From the NCBI GenBank assembly GCA_015233465.1, contig JADFXP010000007.1:53674-117673 (forward strand): a DNA stretch of 64,000 nt. The letters run 5' to 3'. Both the position numbers and the translations under genes were made by a program. Shown here piece after piece: positions 1-9,525 of the stretch. The stretch comes from Candidatus Magnetominusculus dajiuhuensis (GTDB lineage: Bacteria > Nitrospirota > Thermodesulfovibrionia > Thermodesulfovibrionales > Magnetobacteriaceae). The notes under the pieces were generated by a model. It worked only from the letters and a program-made list of their open reading frames with translations. It had not been told where the DNA came from and made no database searches. Position 1 is the first letter of the stretch. Each line of letters begins with the position of its first letter.

Positions 1-2
1 TG

Positions 3-866
3 CTTAGTTCAACAGGGCCTACAGAAGGGACTTTGGAGACCTCAGATGGAGGGGAACCTGAAAGCATTTCTATTATTCATTGTGTAGGAAGTCTTGATAA
101 TAATCATAATGGGTATTGTTCTGAGGTTTGTTGTCAATATGCCTTTAAATTTAATCAAATGATTAAAGAAAAATTACCTCAAGCGAAAATTTATCATATT
201 TATAAAGAGCTAGTGTTGACTGGTAAGGATGGTTTTATCCTTTATGATAAGGCTAAAGTCTCTTCTGATACAAAGTTTATTCGTTATAAAGATATTAAAG
301 ATATAAATATAATTGATCAAGATGCTAAAATTTTAATAAGTATTGAGGGAATAGACGTTAAGATCAAATCTGATATGGCGGTTTTATGCCCATCAATCGT
401 GCCAGTTGAGGAGTCAAAGCAGATTGGTAAAATGCTTGATACAACCCTTGATAGGTTTGGATTTTTTGAAGAACTGCACGGAAGATGTGATTCAGCACAA
501 AGTAAGATAAAGGGAGTATATTTGGCTGGAACATGTCAGTCCCCAATGGATATTGCCGCTTGTATGAATCAAGGTATGGCTGCTGCCAGTTATATTCTTT
601 CAGGGATAGTAGAAGGTAAAAAGTTAGAGATTGAGCCGATAACTGCAGTAATTGATAAGGAGCGGTGTTCTGGATGCAAGGTATGCCAATTAGTTTGTCC
701 ATATAAAGCGATTGCCTTTGACGAAAAAGATGGTATTTCTATTGTAAATGAGTTATTATGTCATGGATGCGGTACATGTGCTGCAGCATGTCCGATAGGC
801 GTTATTGAAGTTAATCATTTTACAACTGAGGAGATATTTGCAGAGATAGAGGGGCTTCTTGCATGA
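3..866 (+). CDS. hdrA: HdrA-like heterodisulfide reductase subunit A, C-terminal part (5' end outside window)
   Basis: The frame is open to the window edge, so the gene starts upstream; the TTG at 33 is not a credible start. The visible part carries the HdrA signature IIHCVGSLDNN followed by YCSEVCC, then the end of the FAD domain (GVYLAGTCQSPMDIAACMNQG) and, at the C-terminus, two ferredoxin-type [4Fe-4S] sites, CSGCKVCQLVCP and CHGCGTCAAACP. In characterised systems HdrA is the flavin subunit that moves electrons between ferredoxin, disulfide substrates and a hydrogenase or other donor in the cytoplasm. The stop overlaps the next start as ATGA, and the partner is MvhD, the usual neighbour. 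Whether HdrB and HdrC lie upstream cannot be seen. The electron donor and acceptor are unknown; sulfur metabolism is suggested by tusA downstream and dsrC at 29954. Confidence 0.85.
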   Translation, partial: LSSTGPTEGTLETSDGGEPESISIIHCVGSLDNNHNGYCSEVCCQYAFKFNQMIKEKLPQAKIYHIYKELVLTGKDGFILYDKAKVSSDTKFIRYKDIKDINIIDQDAKILISIEGIDVKIKSDMAVLCPSIVPVEESKQIGKMLDTTLDRFGFFEELHGRCDSAQSKIKGVYLAGTCQSPMDIAACMNQGMAAASYILSGIVEGKKLEIEPITAVIDKERCSGCKVCQLVCPYKAIAFDEKDGISIVNELLCHGCGTCAAACPIGVIEVNHFTTEEIFAEIEGLLA

Positions 867-1312
867 ATAATGGCATGAATAGTTTTGAACCAAAGATAGT
901 TGGATTTTTATGTAACTGGTGTTCTTATGCTGGAGCAGATAAGGCAGGAGTAGCTCAAACTCCTTATCCGTCAAATGTTAATATAATAAAGGTAATGTGC
1001 AGCGGAAGGGTTGATCCGCAGTTTGTGTTAAAGGCGTTTGCCTCTGGAGCAGACGGGGTATTAATTTTAGCGTGTCACCCAGGGGATTGTCATTATAAAG
1101 AAGGTAATTACAAGGCTTTACAAAGATATAAAATACTCTCAAGACTTTTAAAGCAGTTTGATATAGCAGAGCAGCGTCTTAGGTTTGATTATGTTTCAGC
1201 AGGCGAAGGTGAAAAATTTGTAGAAGCTATTACGAGTATTGTAGATAACGTTAAGTCGCTTGGACCATTATCAATTAAAGGAGGTAATAACATATGGGAA
1301 CAACAACATTAG
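863..1312 (+). CDS. mvhD: MvhD/FlpD-type [2Fe-2S] electron-transfer subunit
   Basis: The 149-residue protein matches the methyl-viologen-reducing hydrogenase delta subunit family. It has the typical opening FLCNWCSYAGAD, the central VMCSGRVDPQFVLKAF and ILACHPGDCHY, which hold the conserved cysteines of the [2Fe-2S] site. Family members link HdrA to a hydrogenase or formate dehydrogenase; without hydrogenase genes nearby the donor is open. It overlaps hdrA by four bases (ATGA) and its 3' end overlaps tusA by 19 bases, so the three are surely co-translated. Length and domain content are normal. Confidence 0.87.
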   Translation: MNNGMNSFEPKIVGFLCNWCSYAGADKAGVAQTPYPSNVNIIKVMCSGRVDPQFVLKAFASGADGVLILACHPGDCHYKEGNYKALQRYKILSRLLKQFDIAEQRLRFDYVSAGEGEKFVEAITSIVDNVKSLGPLSIKGGNNIWEQQH

Positions 1313-1515
1313 ATTTAAAAGGGTTGACATGTCCGCAGCCTACTCTCAAGATGACTATAGAGAGCAGCAAGATGAAAAAAGGTGATGTACTTGAGGTAAT
1401 GGCTGATTGCCATAGTTTTGCTGATGACGTGAAAAATTGGTGTGAAAGAAGAAAAAAGGTGCTTTTATGGATAAGAGATGAAGGCTCTTATAAGCGCTGT
1501 CAGGTGCAGATGTAA
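1294..1515 (+). CDS. tusA: TusA/SirA-family sulfur carrier
   Basis: This 73-residue protein has the TusA fold signature: LDLKGLTCPQPTLK with the CPxP motif whose cysteine carries persulfide sulfur in studied homologues. The start at 1294 lies inside mvhD, with an AAGGAGG-like Shine-Dalgarno at about 1279-1284. TusA proteins pass sulfur between rhodaneses, DsrE proteins and DsrC; the genome has a DsrC at 29954. In this operon a sulfur relay feeding or draining the HdrA module is likely, but that is inference from context. Three further cysteines (VMADCHSF, NWCERR, KRCQVQM) are not part of the canonical motif. Confidence 0.85.
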   Translation: MGTTTLDLKGLTCPQPTLKMTIESSKMKKGDVLEVMADCHSFADDVKNWCERRKKVLLWIRDEGSYKRCQVQM

Positions 1516-1516
1516 T

Positions 1517-3151
1517 ATGAGTGTTTTTAATTTCAAGAATATAAAGATTAAATCGAAATTATTTATATTAATAATGATTGCTGCGTTAGGTCTTATCATT
1601 ATTGAGATAACTTCTTTCTGTTATTTTAAAGATATCCTGTTGAATGAAAGAAAGACTAAGACCAAGCAGCTAGTAGATGTTGCTTCTGGAGTAGTTGAAA
1701 CCTATTATACTCGTTTTAAGGCAGGAGAAATTACAGAAGAACAGGCAAAGACCAGAGCTATAAGGTATATTAAGGCCATGAGATATGATGAAAAAGAATA
1801 TTTTTGGATAAATGACATGCACCCGACTATGTTAATGCATCCTTATAATCCAGAACTTAATGGCAAGGATATGACAGATCTTAAGGATTCAACAGGTAAG
1901 CACTTTTGTGTAGAGTTTGTTAAGGTGGTACAAAAGGACAAGGCTGGATATGTCAGTTATCTTTGGCCTAGACAAGGTGCTACTAAGCAAGTACGAAAAA
2001 TAGCTTATGTAAAAGGCTTTGAGCCATGGGGTTGGATTATAGGCAGCGGTATATACTTGGATGATGTAGAAACAGTTTATTCTAATGCGGTGTTGCATGA
2101 ATCTGTAATGGCTGGGGTAATATTTTTAATACTTGCCTTAGTTGCTTTGATGATTATAAGGAGCATAAACAAACCTATTTCTAAAATAATTGGGAAGATG
2201 CAGAATCTGGCTAATGGAGATCTAACTATTGATGTTAAAGTAAAATCAAACGATGAAATTGGACAAATAATTGGCGCCCTGAAAAATATGGTTGATAAAT
2301 TAAAAGAGACATTATTGCTTTCAGTTGACGTTACAAATAAGGTGAATTCCTCTGCCGTTGAAATTGCTGCTGCCATTCAGCAGCAGGCAATAATAACAGA
2401 GCAGCAGTCTTCTTCAGTGCTTGAGATAAGCGCAACAATGGAGGAATTTTCAGCAACTTCAACTCATATTGCAGACAATGCTGCAACTGTTGTAGATATT
2501 TCAGATAAGGCATTTGAAGAGTCAAAAGAAGGCGCTTATGCAGTTGAAACTATAATGGGCAATATGGATGAGGTAAGCGAAGATAATCAAAATATTATCA
2601 ATGAAATAGTTGAATTGGGTAAGAGATCTAAAGAGATAAATAAGGTCATGGAATTTATAAATACAATAGCAGATCAAACCAAACTGATAGCCTTTAATGC
2701 AGCAATTGAGGCAGCAAGCGCTGGGGAGTCAGGCAAGAGATTTGGAGTGGTTGCGGCTGAGATACGCAGGCTTGCAGACAGTGTTATGGAGTATACAGAA
2801 GAGACAAGAACTAAAACCGTTGAAATAGGCGAGGCAATAAATCGTTTAGTTATAATCTCTGAAAAAGGCTCTAACACGATAGAGCGCGCAAAGGAAACCT
2901 CGCTTAATACGGTTACCATTTTAGATAAAATAGTAAATGAATCAAAATCTACATTTGATGCTGCAAAACAGATTTCTCTTTCAACATCTCAGCAGAAGAC
3001 TGCAAGCGCTCAGGTAGTACTGTCATTAAAAGAAATTGCTAATGGGGCAGAACAGATCTCTACTTCTATTCATCATATATCCAGCACTACAACTGCTCTA
3101 ACTGATTTATCAAATCGGCTGAAGGAATTGATGGAGAAGTTTAATTTGTAA
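1517..3151 (+). CDS. Methyl-accepting chemotaxis protein with sCache_2 sensor
   Basis: ATG at 1517 is chosen rather than the upstream in-frame ATG at 1478, which lies inside tusA; it begins one base after the tusA stop. The protein (544 residues) has an N-terminal membrane helix (about residues 16-36), a periplasmic single-Cache domain with the typical EKEYFWINDMHPTMLMHP and GWIIGSGIYLDDV segments, a second helix, a HAMP linker starting at RSINKPISKIIG, and a cytoplasmic signalling hairpin with the conserved tip region IADQTKLIAFNAAIEAASAG. sCache_2 domains often bind small organic acids; the ligand is unknown. It is convergent with the chemosensory operon ending at 3200, so it is the obvious candidate receptor for it, while its position after tusA suggests co-expression with the redox genes. 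Confidence 0.88.
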   Translation: MSVFNFKNIKIKSKLFILIMIAALGLIIIEITSFCYFKDILLNERKTKTKQLVDVASGVVETYYTRFKAGEITEEQAKTRAIRYIKAMRYDEKEYFWINDMHPTMLMHPYNPELNGKDMTDLKDSTGKHFCVEFVKVVQKDKAGYVSYLWPRQGATKQVRKIAYVKGFEPWGWIIGSGIYLDDVETVYSNAVLHESVMAGVIFLILALVALMIIRSINKPISKIIGKMQNLANGDLTIDVKVKSNDEIGQIIGALKNMVDKLKETLLLSVDVTNKVNSSAVEIAAAIQQQAIITEQQSSSVLEISATMEEFSATSTHIADNAATVVDISDKAFEESKEGAYAVETIMGNMDEVSEDNQNIINEIVELGKRSKEINKVMEFINTIADQTKLIAFNAAIEAASAGESGKRFGVVAAEIRRLADSVMEYTEETRTKTVEIGEAINRLVIISEKGSNTIERAKETSLNTVTILDKIVNESKSTFDAAKQISLSTSQQKTASAQVVLSLKEIANGAEQISTSIHHISSTTTALTDLSNRLKELMEKFNL

Positions 3152-3199
3152 CTATTTTATTTTAGACATTTTTTTGGCTTTAAAGACTAAAAGTTTTGA

Positions 3200-5290
3200 T
3201 CAACTCTTTTTGAGTAATACTCTATAAACACATTTCTTATCCCCATTTCTACGACATTCTTTAGTGGCATGTTCAACAGTAATTGGAGTATGAAAATAGG
3301 CTGCATAACCATAAAATATTCCTTCATCAAAGGAGCATGGATATGGCACATCCACTGTAAGTAGATATTCAGTATCAGAGATTTTATTGCATATGTACGT
3401 GCCAATCTCGCCTTGAACACAACCTTTGTGGTTCAAGTAATAAGCCTGAGTTGTAGTCATCAAGACCTGCTCAAAGTCTATTAAAGGAGGAAATATAGCC
3501 TCTTTGATAATCTTTTCTCCAATAAGTCTCATAATTGCCGGTATGCGCTGGTCTATATCATGATATAAACATAGCACTTTTTTCAGCGGGTAGAATTTTG
3601 TCTTTTGGACATTGTTAAGGTGATATTTTTCAAATAAATTATTTATATACGTGCCAGTTTTTATTGTGGTGATAACAGTTTGAATAACATGTCCACTTAC
3701 CTCAATATGACTTAAGTGGTCAAAACTATTAGTATTAATCTTCGAAGCTCCTGTCTTATATGTTACCCCATTATAGATAAAATCATCTAATTGTTCTACG
3801 TGTAGTTCCTTCATGGCATATTCTAAAACCAGACCTGATTCAACGAATAAATCTATAATATCCTTATCAAGATGTCTGTCTTTGATCATATATTCTAATA
3901 TCTTGAAGGCTTCAGAGAGGGTTTTGCCCTTTTTATACGGCCTGTCTGCTGCAGTTAGTGCCTCAAATACATCTGCTATAGCTATAATTCTTGCTTGAGT
4001 AGGCAGAGATTGATCATCAATATGATTTGGATACCCTTTTCCATCAAGGGTTTCATGATGCGCACCTGCAAATTCAGGAACCCTCTTTAGTTCCTCTGGC
4101 CAAGGCAGCTGCGTCAGCATCTTAATAGTAAGTTTTACGTGATTTTGAATTATTTCTCTTTCTTGATCATTCAATGTACCTTTTCGAATACAAAGATTTT
4201 CTACTTCATCGCTGGTTAATAATTGTTTATCTTGTCCATTTATCTTGATAGTCTTAAGGGCAATCTCTTTAATCTTGCTTATCTTAATATCTTCCATAAA
4301 TTCCCCGCCTGTATTTGCATTCTTAAGCAGTTGGAGGTCTTTATCAAGATCTACAATTTTTAGGTTAAATTCATCTTCAATTTTTTTGATCTCATCGTCT
4401 GTAGGGGCAGAACTATGTGACTGCCCAGAGGATATTAATTCAATCTTATTTTTTAGAAATTCATTTTCAAATTCTTTTTTAAGTATCTCTGCCCTTGTAT
4501 AGATTAGCTCAATCTTGTCAACAATGGTTTCTAATTTTGTTGCTTTATCTACAATATGCTGAGGTGTTGTAATCTTTCCAATATCATGCATCCATGCTGC
4601 AATCCGTATTTCATTTTGCTCAGATTCTGACAGGTTAAAATCTACCCATTTTTCATCCTTTGAGTCGCACAATTTTTGAGTAATTGCTTGAGTTAATTCA
4701 GCAACCCTTCTTATATGTCCAGCAGTATAAGGAGATTTCTCGTCAATTGCAGTTGCGGTTGATTTTATAAATGAATCCAATAAATTGCTTAATAATTTAT
4801 TGGCAGTGTCTAATTTTATGATTCCTTCATATGAACGCAAGGAAGATACAATAGTTGTAAAAAGTCTATCTACTGTCAATTCACGTTTTTCTCTATAATC
4901 ATTAATATCATAATGAAGCACTACATCAGTTTCAGGCACTTCGCCGGGCTGACCTGTGATCATGATTATCCTGACATTATGATTATTCAGAGTCTGCCGT
5001 ATGTATTTTATTAACTTTAGCCCGCTATCATCTTCTTCCATGATTACATCCAAAAATATCAACGCAGTATCAGGATGTTCTTTTAATAGTGCCTCTGCTG
5101 AATTTACTGAATAAGCGCTTAAAAATGATAATCCCTTATCATTATATTTAAAGTTCTTTAATGCTATTATTGCTACCTTATGAACGTCAGGCTCGTCATC
5201 TATGATCATTACCTTATATTTAGGGTTAGAAAGAGTTTGGTCTTTTATTTCAATTTCTTCTGCAAATATTGATTCATCTGGATAGTTCAT
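3200..5290 (-). CDS. Response regulator with HD-GYP cyclic-di-GMP phosphodiesterase domain
   Basis: The 696-residue protein starts with a receiver (VMIIDDEPDVHK, phospho-Asp in LIFLDVIME), followed by a segment shared with the receiver protein at 8272. A complete HD-GYP domain follows, with AAWMHDIGKI for the HD pair and HHETLDGKGYP for the GYP signature. These residues predict an active c-di-GMP hydrolase. Inside the HD region there is an additional acidic, coiled-coil-like stretch of about 100 residues after VDKATKLETIVDKI. The last 170 residues form a further domain ending ATKECRRNGDKKCVYRVL, reminiscent of V4R/heme-NO-type sensor ends, which I cannot assign with confidence. It is the last gene of the che operon and its probable enzymatic output. 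Confidence 0.85.
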   Translation of the reverse strand: MNYPDESIFAEEIEIKDQTLSNPKYKVMIIDDEPDVHKVAIIALKNFKYNDKGLSFLSAYSVNSAEALLKEHPDTALIFLDVIMEEDDSGLKLIKYIRQTLNNHNVRIIMITGQPGEVPETDVVLHYDINDYREKRELTVDRLFTTIVSSLRSYEGIIKLDTANKLLSNLLDSFIKSTATAIDEKSPYTAGHIRRVAELTQAITQKLCDSKDEKWVDFNLSESEQNEIRIAAWMHDIGKITTPQHIVDKATKLETIVDKIELIYTRAEILKKEFENEFLKNKIELISSGQSHSSAPTDDEIKKIEDEFNLKIVDLDKDLQLLKNANTGGEFMEDIKISKIKEIALKTIKINGQDKQLLTSDEVENLCIRKGTLNDQEREIIQNHVKLTIKMLTQLPWPEELKRVPEFAGAHHETLDGKGYPNHIDDQSLPTQARIIAIADVFEALTAADRPYKKGKTLSEAFKILEYMIKDRHLDKDIIDLFVESGLVLEYAMKELHVEQLDDFIYNGVTYKTGASKINTNSFDHLSHIEVSGHVIQTVITTIKTGTYINNLFEKYHLNNVQKTKFYPLKKVLCLYHDIDQRIPAIMRLIGEKIIKEAIFPPLIDFEQVLMTTTQAYYLNHKGCVQGEIGTYICNKISDTEYLLTVDVPYPCSFDEGIFYGYAAYFHTPITVEHATKECRRNGDKKCVYRVLLKKS

Positions 5291-5310
5291 TATTATTTCA
5301 CCTTATATTG

Positions 5311-6543
5311 TTATTGTGCAATATTTAAAATCTTGGGAAGATTAATCTTAAATGTCGTTCCTTTTCCTAAAACGCTCTCACAGCTAATCCCACCCTTTAG
5401 AGTCTGACAAATAATATTATATACCACGTGAAGACCAAGTCCTGTGCCTCCTGAGCCCCTTTTAGTTGTAAAAAATGGGTCAAATATTTTTTTCAAATTT
5501 TCCTCTGGAATTCCCTTGCCATTATCGCTGTAATCAATAAATATCTCTGATTCGTTGGATGTTATAGCTATTGTAATTATACCAGAGTCTTCTTGGGAAT
5601 AGGCATGGATTAGAGAATTCATAATAAGATTTGTAATAATTTGAGCAAATGCACCAGGATAACTGTCTATCTCTATGTCATTTGGACAGTTTATCTCTAA
5701 TTTGTGTGTTGTAACTTTTAACTTTGGAGAAAGACTTAGTAAGATATCTTCAATATATGATTTGACGTTAAATACTCTTTTTTCACTGCTTGTTTGATCA
5801 GCAGAGACCATCTTGAAACTCTTTACAAGTTCGCTTGTGCGAAAGAGATTTTTTGTTATTATATCGCAGTATTCATTTGAATCTGTAAGGAATTGCGTGA
5901 GATCTGATTTCTTCATTTTCTGCTCATTTAAAGATGTTGTGATCTCTTTTGTCATTTTATGCAGATGAGATATTGCTGTTGTGCAAACTCCAACAGGGGT
6001 GTTGATTTCATGAGCAACTCCAGCCACAAGCAGTCCCAGAGATGCCATCTTTTCTGATTGGACAAGACGTTCTTGGCTGGTTTTAAGCTCGTCTAAGGTT
6101 GATTCTAATTCCTTGTTTTTGATGGATAAATCAATTAACAGTCTTTCATTTTGTTCCTTCATAGCCTGTTTTTCTAAGACTTTATTAACAGACATTATGA
6201 TTGTATCTTGGATATTTTCATCCTTTAATAGGTAATCGTTTGCTCCGCTGTTTATTGCTTCAATGGCTATGCTTATCTCGTTATTGCCTGTCAGAATAAT
6301 AATTGGGATGGAAGATTTGGCTTCTCTGATTTTTTTTATCAACTCAAGCCCATTCATTTCAGGCATATTCATATCTGAGACAATAAGCTTGAGGTCAGTA
6401 TTTTGATTATGTACTTCTATTGCATTTAGCCCATTATTAGCAGTAAGTACATTAAATCCGCTGTCTTTTAGTATTTCAGCAAGCATCTCGCTTGTAAAAA
6501 GATCATCGTCTACAATTAGGATTTTCATATCCTTGATTTCCAT
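5311..6543 (-). CDS. Receiver-histidine kinase fusion
   Basis: The 410-residue protein has an N-terminal receiver ([15 protein letters not shown]; phospho-Asp in [13 protein letters not shown]; Lys in YLLKDE), a coiled coil around residues 125-170, a dimerisation/phosphoacceptor helix with [11 protein letters not shown], and a HATPase domain with N box [11 protein letters not shown]1 DNGKGIP, F box FFTT and G2 GGTGLGL. There are no membrane segments, so it is a soluble hybrid whose receiver precedes the kinase, allowing CheA-dependent control of a second phosphotransfer step. It lies 20 bases after the HD-GYP start and 3 bases from the TPR receiver gene, in the same operon. Confidence 0.85.
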   Translation of the reverse strand: MEIKDMKILIVDDDLFTSEMLAEILKDSGFNVLTANNGLNAIEVHNQNTDLKLIVSDMNMPEMNGLELIKKIREAKSSIPIIILTGNNEISIAIEAINSGANDYLLKDENIQDTIIMSVNKVLEKQAMKEQNERLLIDLSIKNKELESTLDELKTSQERLVQSEKMASLGLLVAGVAHEINTPVGVCTTAISHLHKMTKEITTSLNEQKMKKSDLTQFLTDSNEYCDIITKNLFRTSELVKSFKMVSADQTSSEKRVFNVKSYIEDILLSLSPKLKVTTHKLEINCPNDIEIDSYPGAFAQIITNLIMNSLIHAYSQEDSGIITIAITSNESEIFIDYSDNGKGIPEENLKKIFDPFFTTKRGSGGTGLGLHVVYNIICQTLKGGISCESVLGKGTTFKINLPKILNIAQ

Positions 6544-6546
6544 ATT

Positions 6547-8262
6547 TTAATCTCCGTATTTTTTATCAACTAAATTTTCAAAAAGTTTTGATAATTGGAA
6601 ATATTTATCAATCAAATTATCTCTTAGTTTTATTTTATTTAAACAAGAACCAGTCTTTGAAGAGAACTCCATATTAACGCCTTGTTTTTGCATATACATA
6701 ATAAATATTGTCACTGCCTGAATATTTAATTTCATATTTTGAGGATATGAATTTAGCGCCTTTTCAATATTCTTTAAGGCATCATCAAGATTACCGCTCT
6801 TAGTAAGGTTTGCGCAGGTGTTGCATAAATTATTAACTTTTTCTTTTAAGGCAGTGATTATTTGATTTATTTCAGGGTCTTTGAATTTTTCTGATATAAT
6901 TGAAAGAATGCTGTCGTTATCTGTATTATTGCCTATAATATTTTGAATCACCTTTAGAAATTCTTGTTTCTCCTTGTTGAGATATAAGGCATGTGCCATA
7001 TCTATTCCAGCTTCCACAGAAACGTCTTCAATTAAGATATTATACATCTCAAGGGCGCTGCTAAGAGCGGACTTTGCTTCTTTTTCTAAGACTTGTTCTA
7101 TATAGATAACTGCCTTCACTGCGCTTGAGTGCATTAAGCAATGTTTATCATCTTTATAAATAACTGAAGCTATTTCAAGGGTCTTAATTGCCTTATCTTT
7201 TTCATTTAATAAAATCAAAGCCTTTGAAATGCCTATATAATCTTTATAATCTTTGAAAAAAGAATTTTTGCCGTAAAAAATAGCTGAATTAAACGATTTA
7301 ACTGCGATGTTGTAATTGCCGTTAGTAAAAGCGATATTAGCAAGCCTTCTCAAAAGCAGCACAGACTTTGGCGCTAATTTTATTGCTTGAGTCAGTATAT
7401 CTTCAGCTGTTTTTAGATCTTTCATCTCAATGTAAATTCTTGCCATCCAGTCATATGCCTCTACGAACAACTTATTTAAATCAATGAGTTTTTGAAATGT
7501 CTCTAGAGATTTCGAATAATTCTTTTCATAAAATAATGCTGTTCCAAGACCAAGAAATGCCCATGGCACCTTGACCATACCAAGAATTTCGTCATACATT
7601 GCATGCGCTGTTGCAAATTGTCCTGTCTTGATAAACAAAGTCCCTTTTATCTTGAGAAATATTAAGATATTATCCCCATTTGATTCTTCAAGATAGTTAT
7701 CACAGATATTTATTGCCAAGTTTAAGTCTTTTTTCTTTACGGCAGTATCAATTTTGTGGTAGACCTTTCTTAATTTAAGGATTTTTCTTATTCTTGTATC
7801 TATAACGCCTTTACTTAAAGGTTTAATAAGATAATCATGAGGCTGATATTCTATTACTGAGGCAATATTTTCAACTGTAGCGTTCCCTGTCACAATAATA
7901 AATATATTGCTAAAGCCTATAAATTCACATACCTTTAACTCTTCAAGCACCTGTTGTCCACTTTTCTGATCAGCTCCAAGATCATCATCGCAAAAGATTA
8001 AGTCATAGGACATTTTTGATATCTTACTGATTGCGCTTAATCCGTCAGGCGCAGTTTCAACCTCTTTTATACCTAAAGATTTAGAGAGATCTTTCATCAT
8101 CGCTCTTTCATATCCGCTGTCATCTATGATTAAGACCTTTAAAGCGCTCATATCTATGTCTTGAAACTTTGCAGAATAATCTTTACTACTGACATGTTCC
8201 CGCAGCTCTTTTAGAGTCTCTTTGTTGTGTCTTGCGCTTAAAACTGTAGGTGTTGTTGCCAT
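6547..8262 (-). CDS. Response regulator with TPR repeats
   Basis: Residues about 40-165 form a receiver (LKVLIIDDSGYERAMM, acidic site in LIFCDDDLG, Lys in YLIKPLSKG). The remainder is helical tetratricopeptide repeats, for example AFLGLGTALFYEKNYSKSLE and AYDWMARIYIEMKDLKTAED. No enzymatic domain is seen, so it probably acts by protein-protein contact, with the TPR as a scaffold for other members of the pathway. Similar receiver-TPR proteins accompany non-flagellar chemosensory clusters. The N-terminal 40 residues are an unassigned basic extension. It is 9 bases from the next gene, within the operon. Confidence 0.82.
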   Translation of the reverse strand: MATTPTVLSARHNKETLKELREHVSSKDYSAKFQDIDMSALKVLIIDDSGYERAMMKDLSKSLGIKEVETAPDGLSAISKISKMSYDLIFCDDDLGADQKSGQQVLEELKVCEFIGFSNIFIIVTGNATVENIASVIEYQPHDYLIKPLSKGVIDTRIRKILKLRKVYHKIDTAVKKKDLNLAINICDNYLEESNGDNILIFLKIKGTLFIKTGQFATAHAMYDEILGMVKVPWAFLGLGTALFYEKNYSKSLETFQKLIDLNKLFVEAYDWMARIYIEMKDLKTAEDILTQAIKLAPKSVLLLRRLANIAFTNGNYNIAVKSFNSAIFYGKNSFFKDYKDYIGISKALILLNEKDKAIKTLEIASVIYKDDKHCLMHSSAVKAVIYIEQVLEKEAKSALSSALEMYNILIEDVSVEAGIDMAHALYLNKEKQEFLKVIQNIIGNNTDNDSILSIISEKFKDPEINQIITALKEKVNNLCNTCANLTKSGNLDDALKNIEKALNSYPQNMKLNIQAVTIFIMYMQKQGVNMEFSSKTGSCLNKIKLRDNLIDKYFQLSKLFENLVDKKYGD

Positions 8263-8271
8263 ATTATATTA

Positions 8272-9507
8272 TTACACCTCTTGGGCAATCTCAATAACCC
8301 TCAATACATTTCCATTATTATCTTTAATAGGGACTGCCTTTATGTTATAGGAAATGCCTTCTGTTGTAGTTATCTTTGTTTCTTCCTCTTTTCCAGATTT
8401 GAAACACAATGCTGCTGGACAGATCTCGCACTTTGTATCATTATTGCCTAGTAATTGATAACATTGTGGCTGTATGTGTAATAAGGTATCAGCGTTTGTC
8501 CAAATAATGCTAAAATCAGACGAAACGCATGTTATTTTATCATGGCTGCCGCTCAACACTGCCTTAAGTTCTTCTTTAACTTGTTTTAGTTTGATATTAT
8601 TTCGATTTAATTGCGCCTCATACAGTGTGCGTTCAATAGTATCCTTTACTATGCCAATAGAGTGCCACTGTCCTTTTATTTGAACTGAGGAAAGAGATAA
8701 TTCTATTGGAAATTCTTCACCGTCCTTAGTTAAAGCCGTTATATCTATATGAGAACCAATTGCAGCGCCTGTCCCTGTAGACTTAAAATGCTCTAAAGCG
8801 GGCATAATAATATTATGATATTTCTGAGGGGCAAGCAGATTATGCAAATTCTTACCAATAATTTCATCTTCTGTATAACCAAATATCCTCTCTGCCGCAT
8901 TATTCCAAAATGAAACATTTCCGTTATTATCCATCATTATTATAGCGTCATTTGCCTGTGAAGATAAAAGCCTGAATCTCTCTTCACTTTCAAAGAGTTC
9001 TTTATTAAGCTGGTCTAATTTAATCAGGTCATTATATGATCTAAGAGAAGAGATAAGGGTAGTGAAGAGTTTTTCGATGGTTATATCCTGTTTTGATTTA
9101 TAATCATTAATATCATATTCAACGATTACTTTTTCCTCAGGTGCCTGCCCCGGCTGTCCTGTACGAAGTATTATTCTTACAAGTTTATTTTTAATAGTTT
9201 CGCGAATATGTTTTACTACTTCCAATCCTGCGTGATCGTGTTCCATGACAACATCAAGTAAAATCAGAGCTGTGTCAGGATTGTCTTTGATTGCTTCCAT
9301 TGCATCTTTACCGGAATATTTGCTTATTAACTCAAGTTTCTTTCCGTCATAAGAAAAACCTTTAAGTGCAAGGGCCGTGACTTTATGTACCTCTTCCTCG
9401 TCATCAACTATTAATATCTTCCATTTATTATCTTTGGCATTTTTGGCAGATGTGAGTTTTTCTTCTTCCTCCTCTGCAAATAAAAAATCATTTGTATCCT
9501 CTACCAT
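8272..9507 (-). CDS. Response regulator with PAS domains
   Basis: The N-terminus NDFLFAEEEEE and the receiver (ILIVDDEEEVHKVTA, phospho-Asp in LILLDVVME, then RTGQPGQAPE and VEYDINDYKSKQD) closely resemble those of the HD-GYP protein at 3200, so the two arose by duplication. Residues about 175-290 are a PAS domain (NDAIIMMDNNGNVSFWNNAA; FGYTEDEIIGKNL) and the last 100 residues look like a second PAS-like fold with a cysteine cluster (CYQLLGNNDTKCEICPAALC), which could bind metal or a cofactor. There is no catalytic output domain. The start ATG has a good AAGGAG Shine-Dalgarno. It is probably a sensory adaptor that modulates the CheA branch. Confidence 0.82.
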   Translation of the reverse strand: MVEDTNDFLFAEEEEEKLTSAKNAKDNKWKILIVDDEEEVHKVTALALKGFSYDGKKLELISKYSGKDAMEAIKDNPDTALILLDVVMEHDHAGLEVVKHIRETIKNKLVRIILRTGQPGQAPEEKVIVEYDINDYKSKQDITIEKLFTTLISSLRSYNDLIKLDQLNKELFESEERFRLLSSQANDAIIMMDNNGNVSFWNNAAERIFGYTEDEIIGKNLHNLLAPQKYHNIIMPALEHFKSTGTGAAIGSHIDITALTKDGEEFPIELSLSSVQIKGQWHSIGIVKDTIERTLYEAQLNRNNIKLKQVKEELKAVLSGSHDKITCVSSDFSIIWTNADTLLHIQPQCYQLLGNNDTKCEICPAALCFKSGKEEETKITTTEGISYNIKAVPIKDNNGNVLRVIEIAQEV

Positions 9508-9525
9508 AACTTCTCCTTTATGAAT

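Noticed and set aside
33..866. TTG at 33 as start of the HdrA-like gene
   Set aside because: The frame is open to position 3 with HdrA-like residues before the TTG and lacks a Shine-Dalgarno, so the gene begins outside the window.
1478..1516. Upstream ATG at 1478 as the MCP start
   Set aside because: It lies inside tusA and adds 13 residues unlike MCP N-termini; the ATG at 1517 is immediately before the positively charged start of the first membrane helix.
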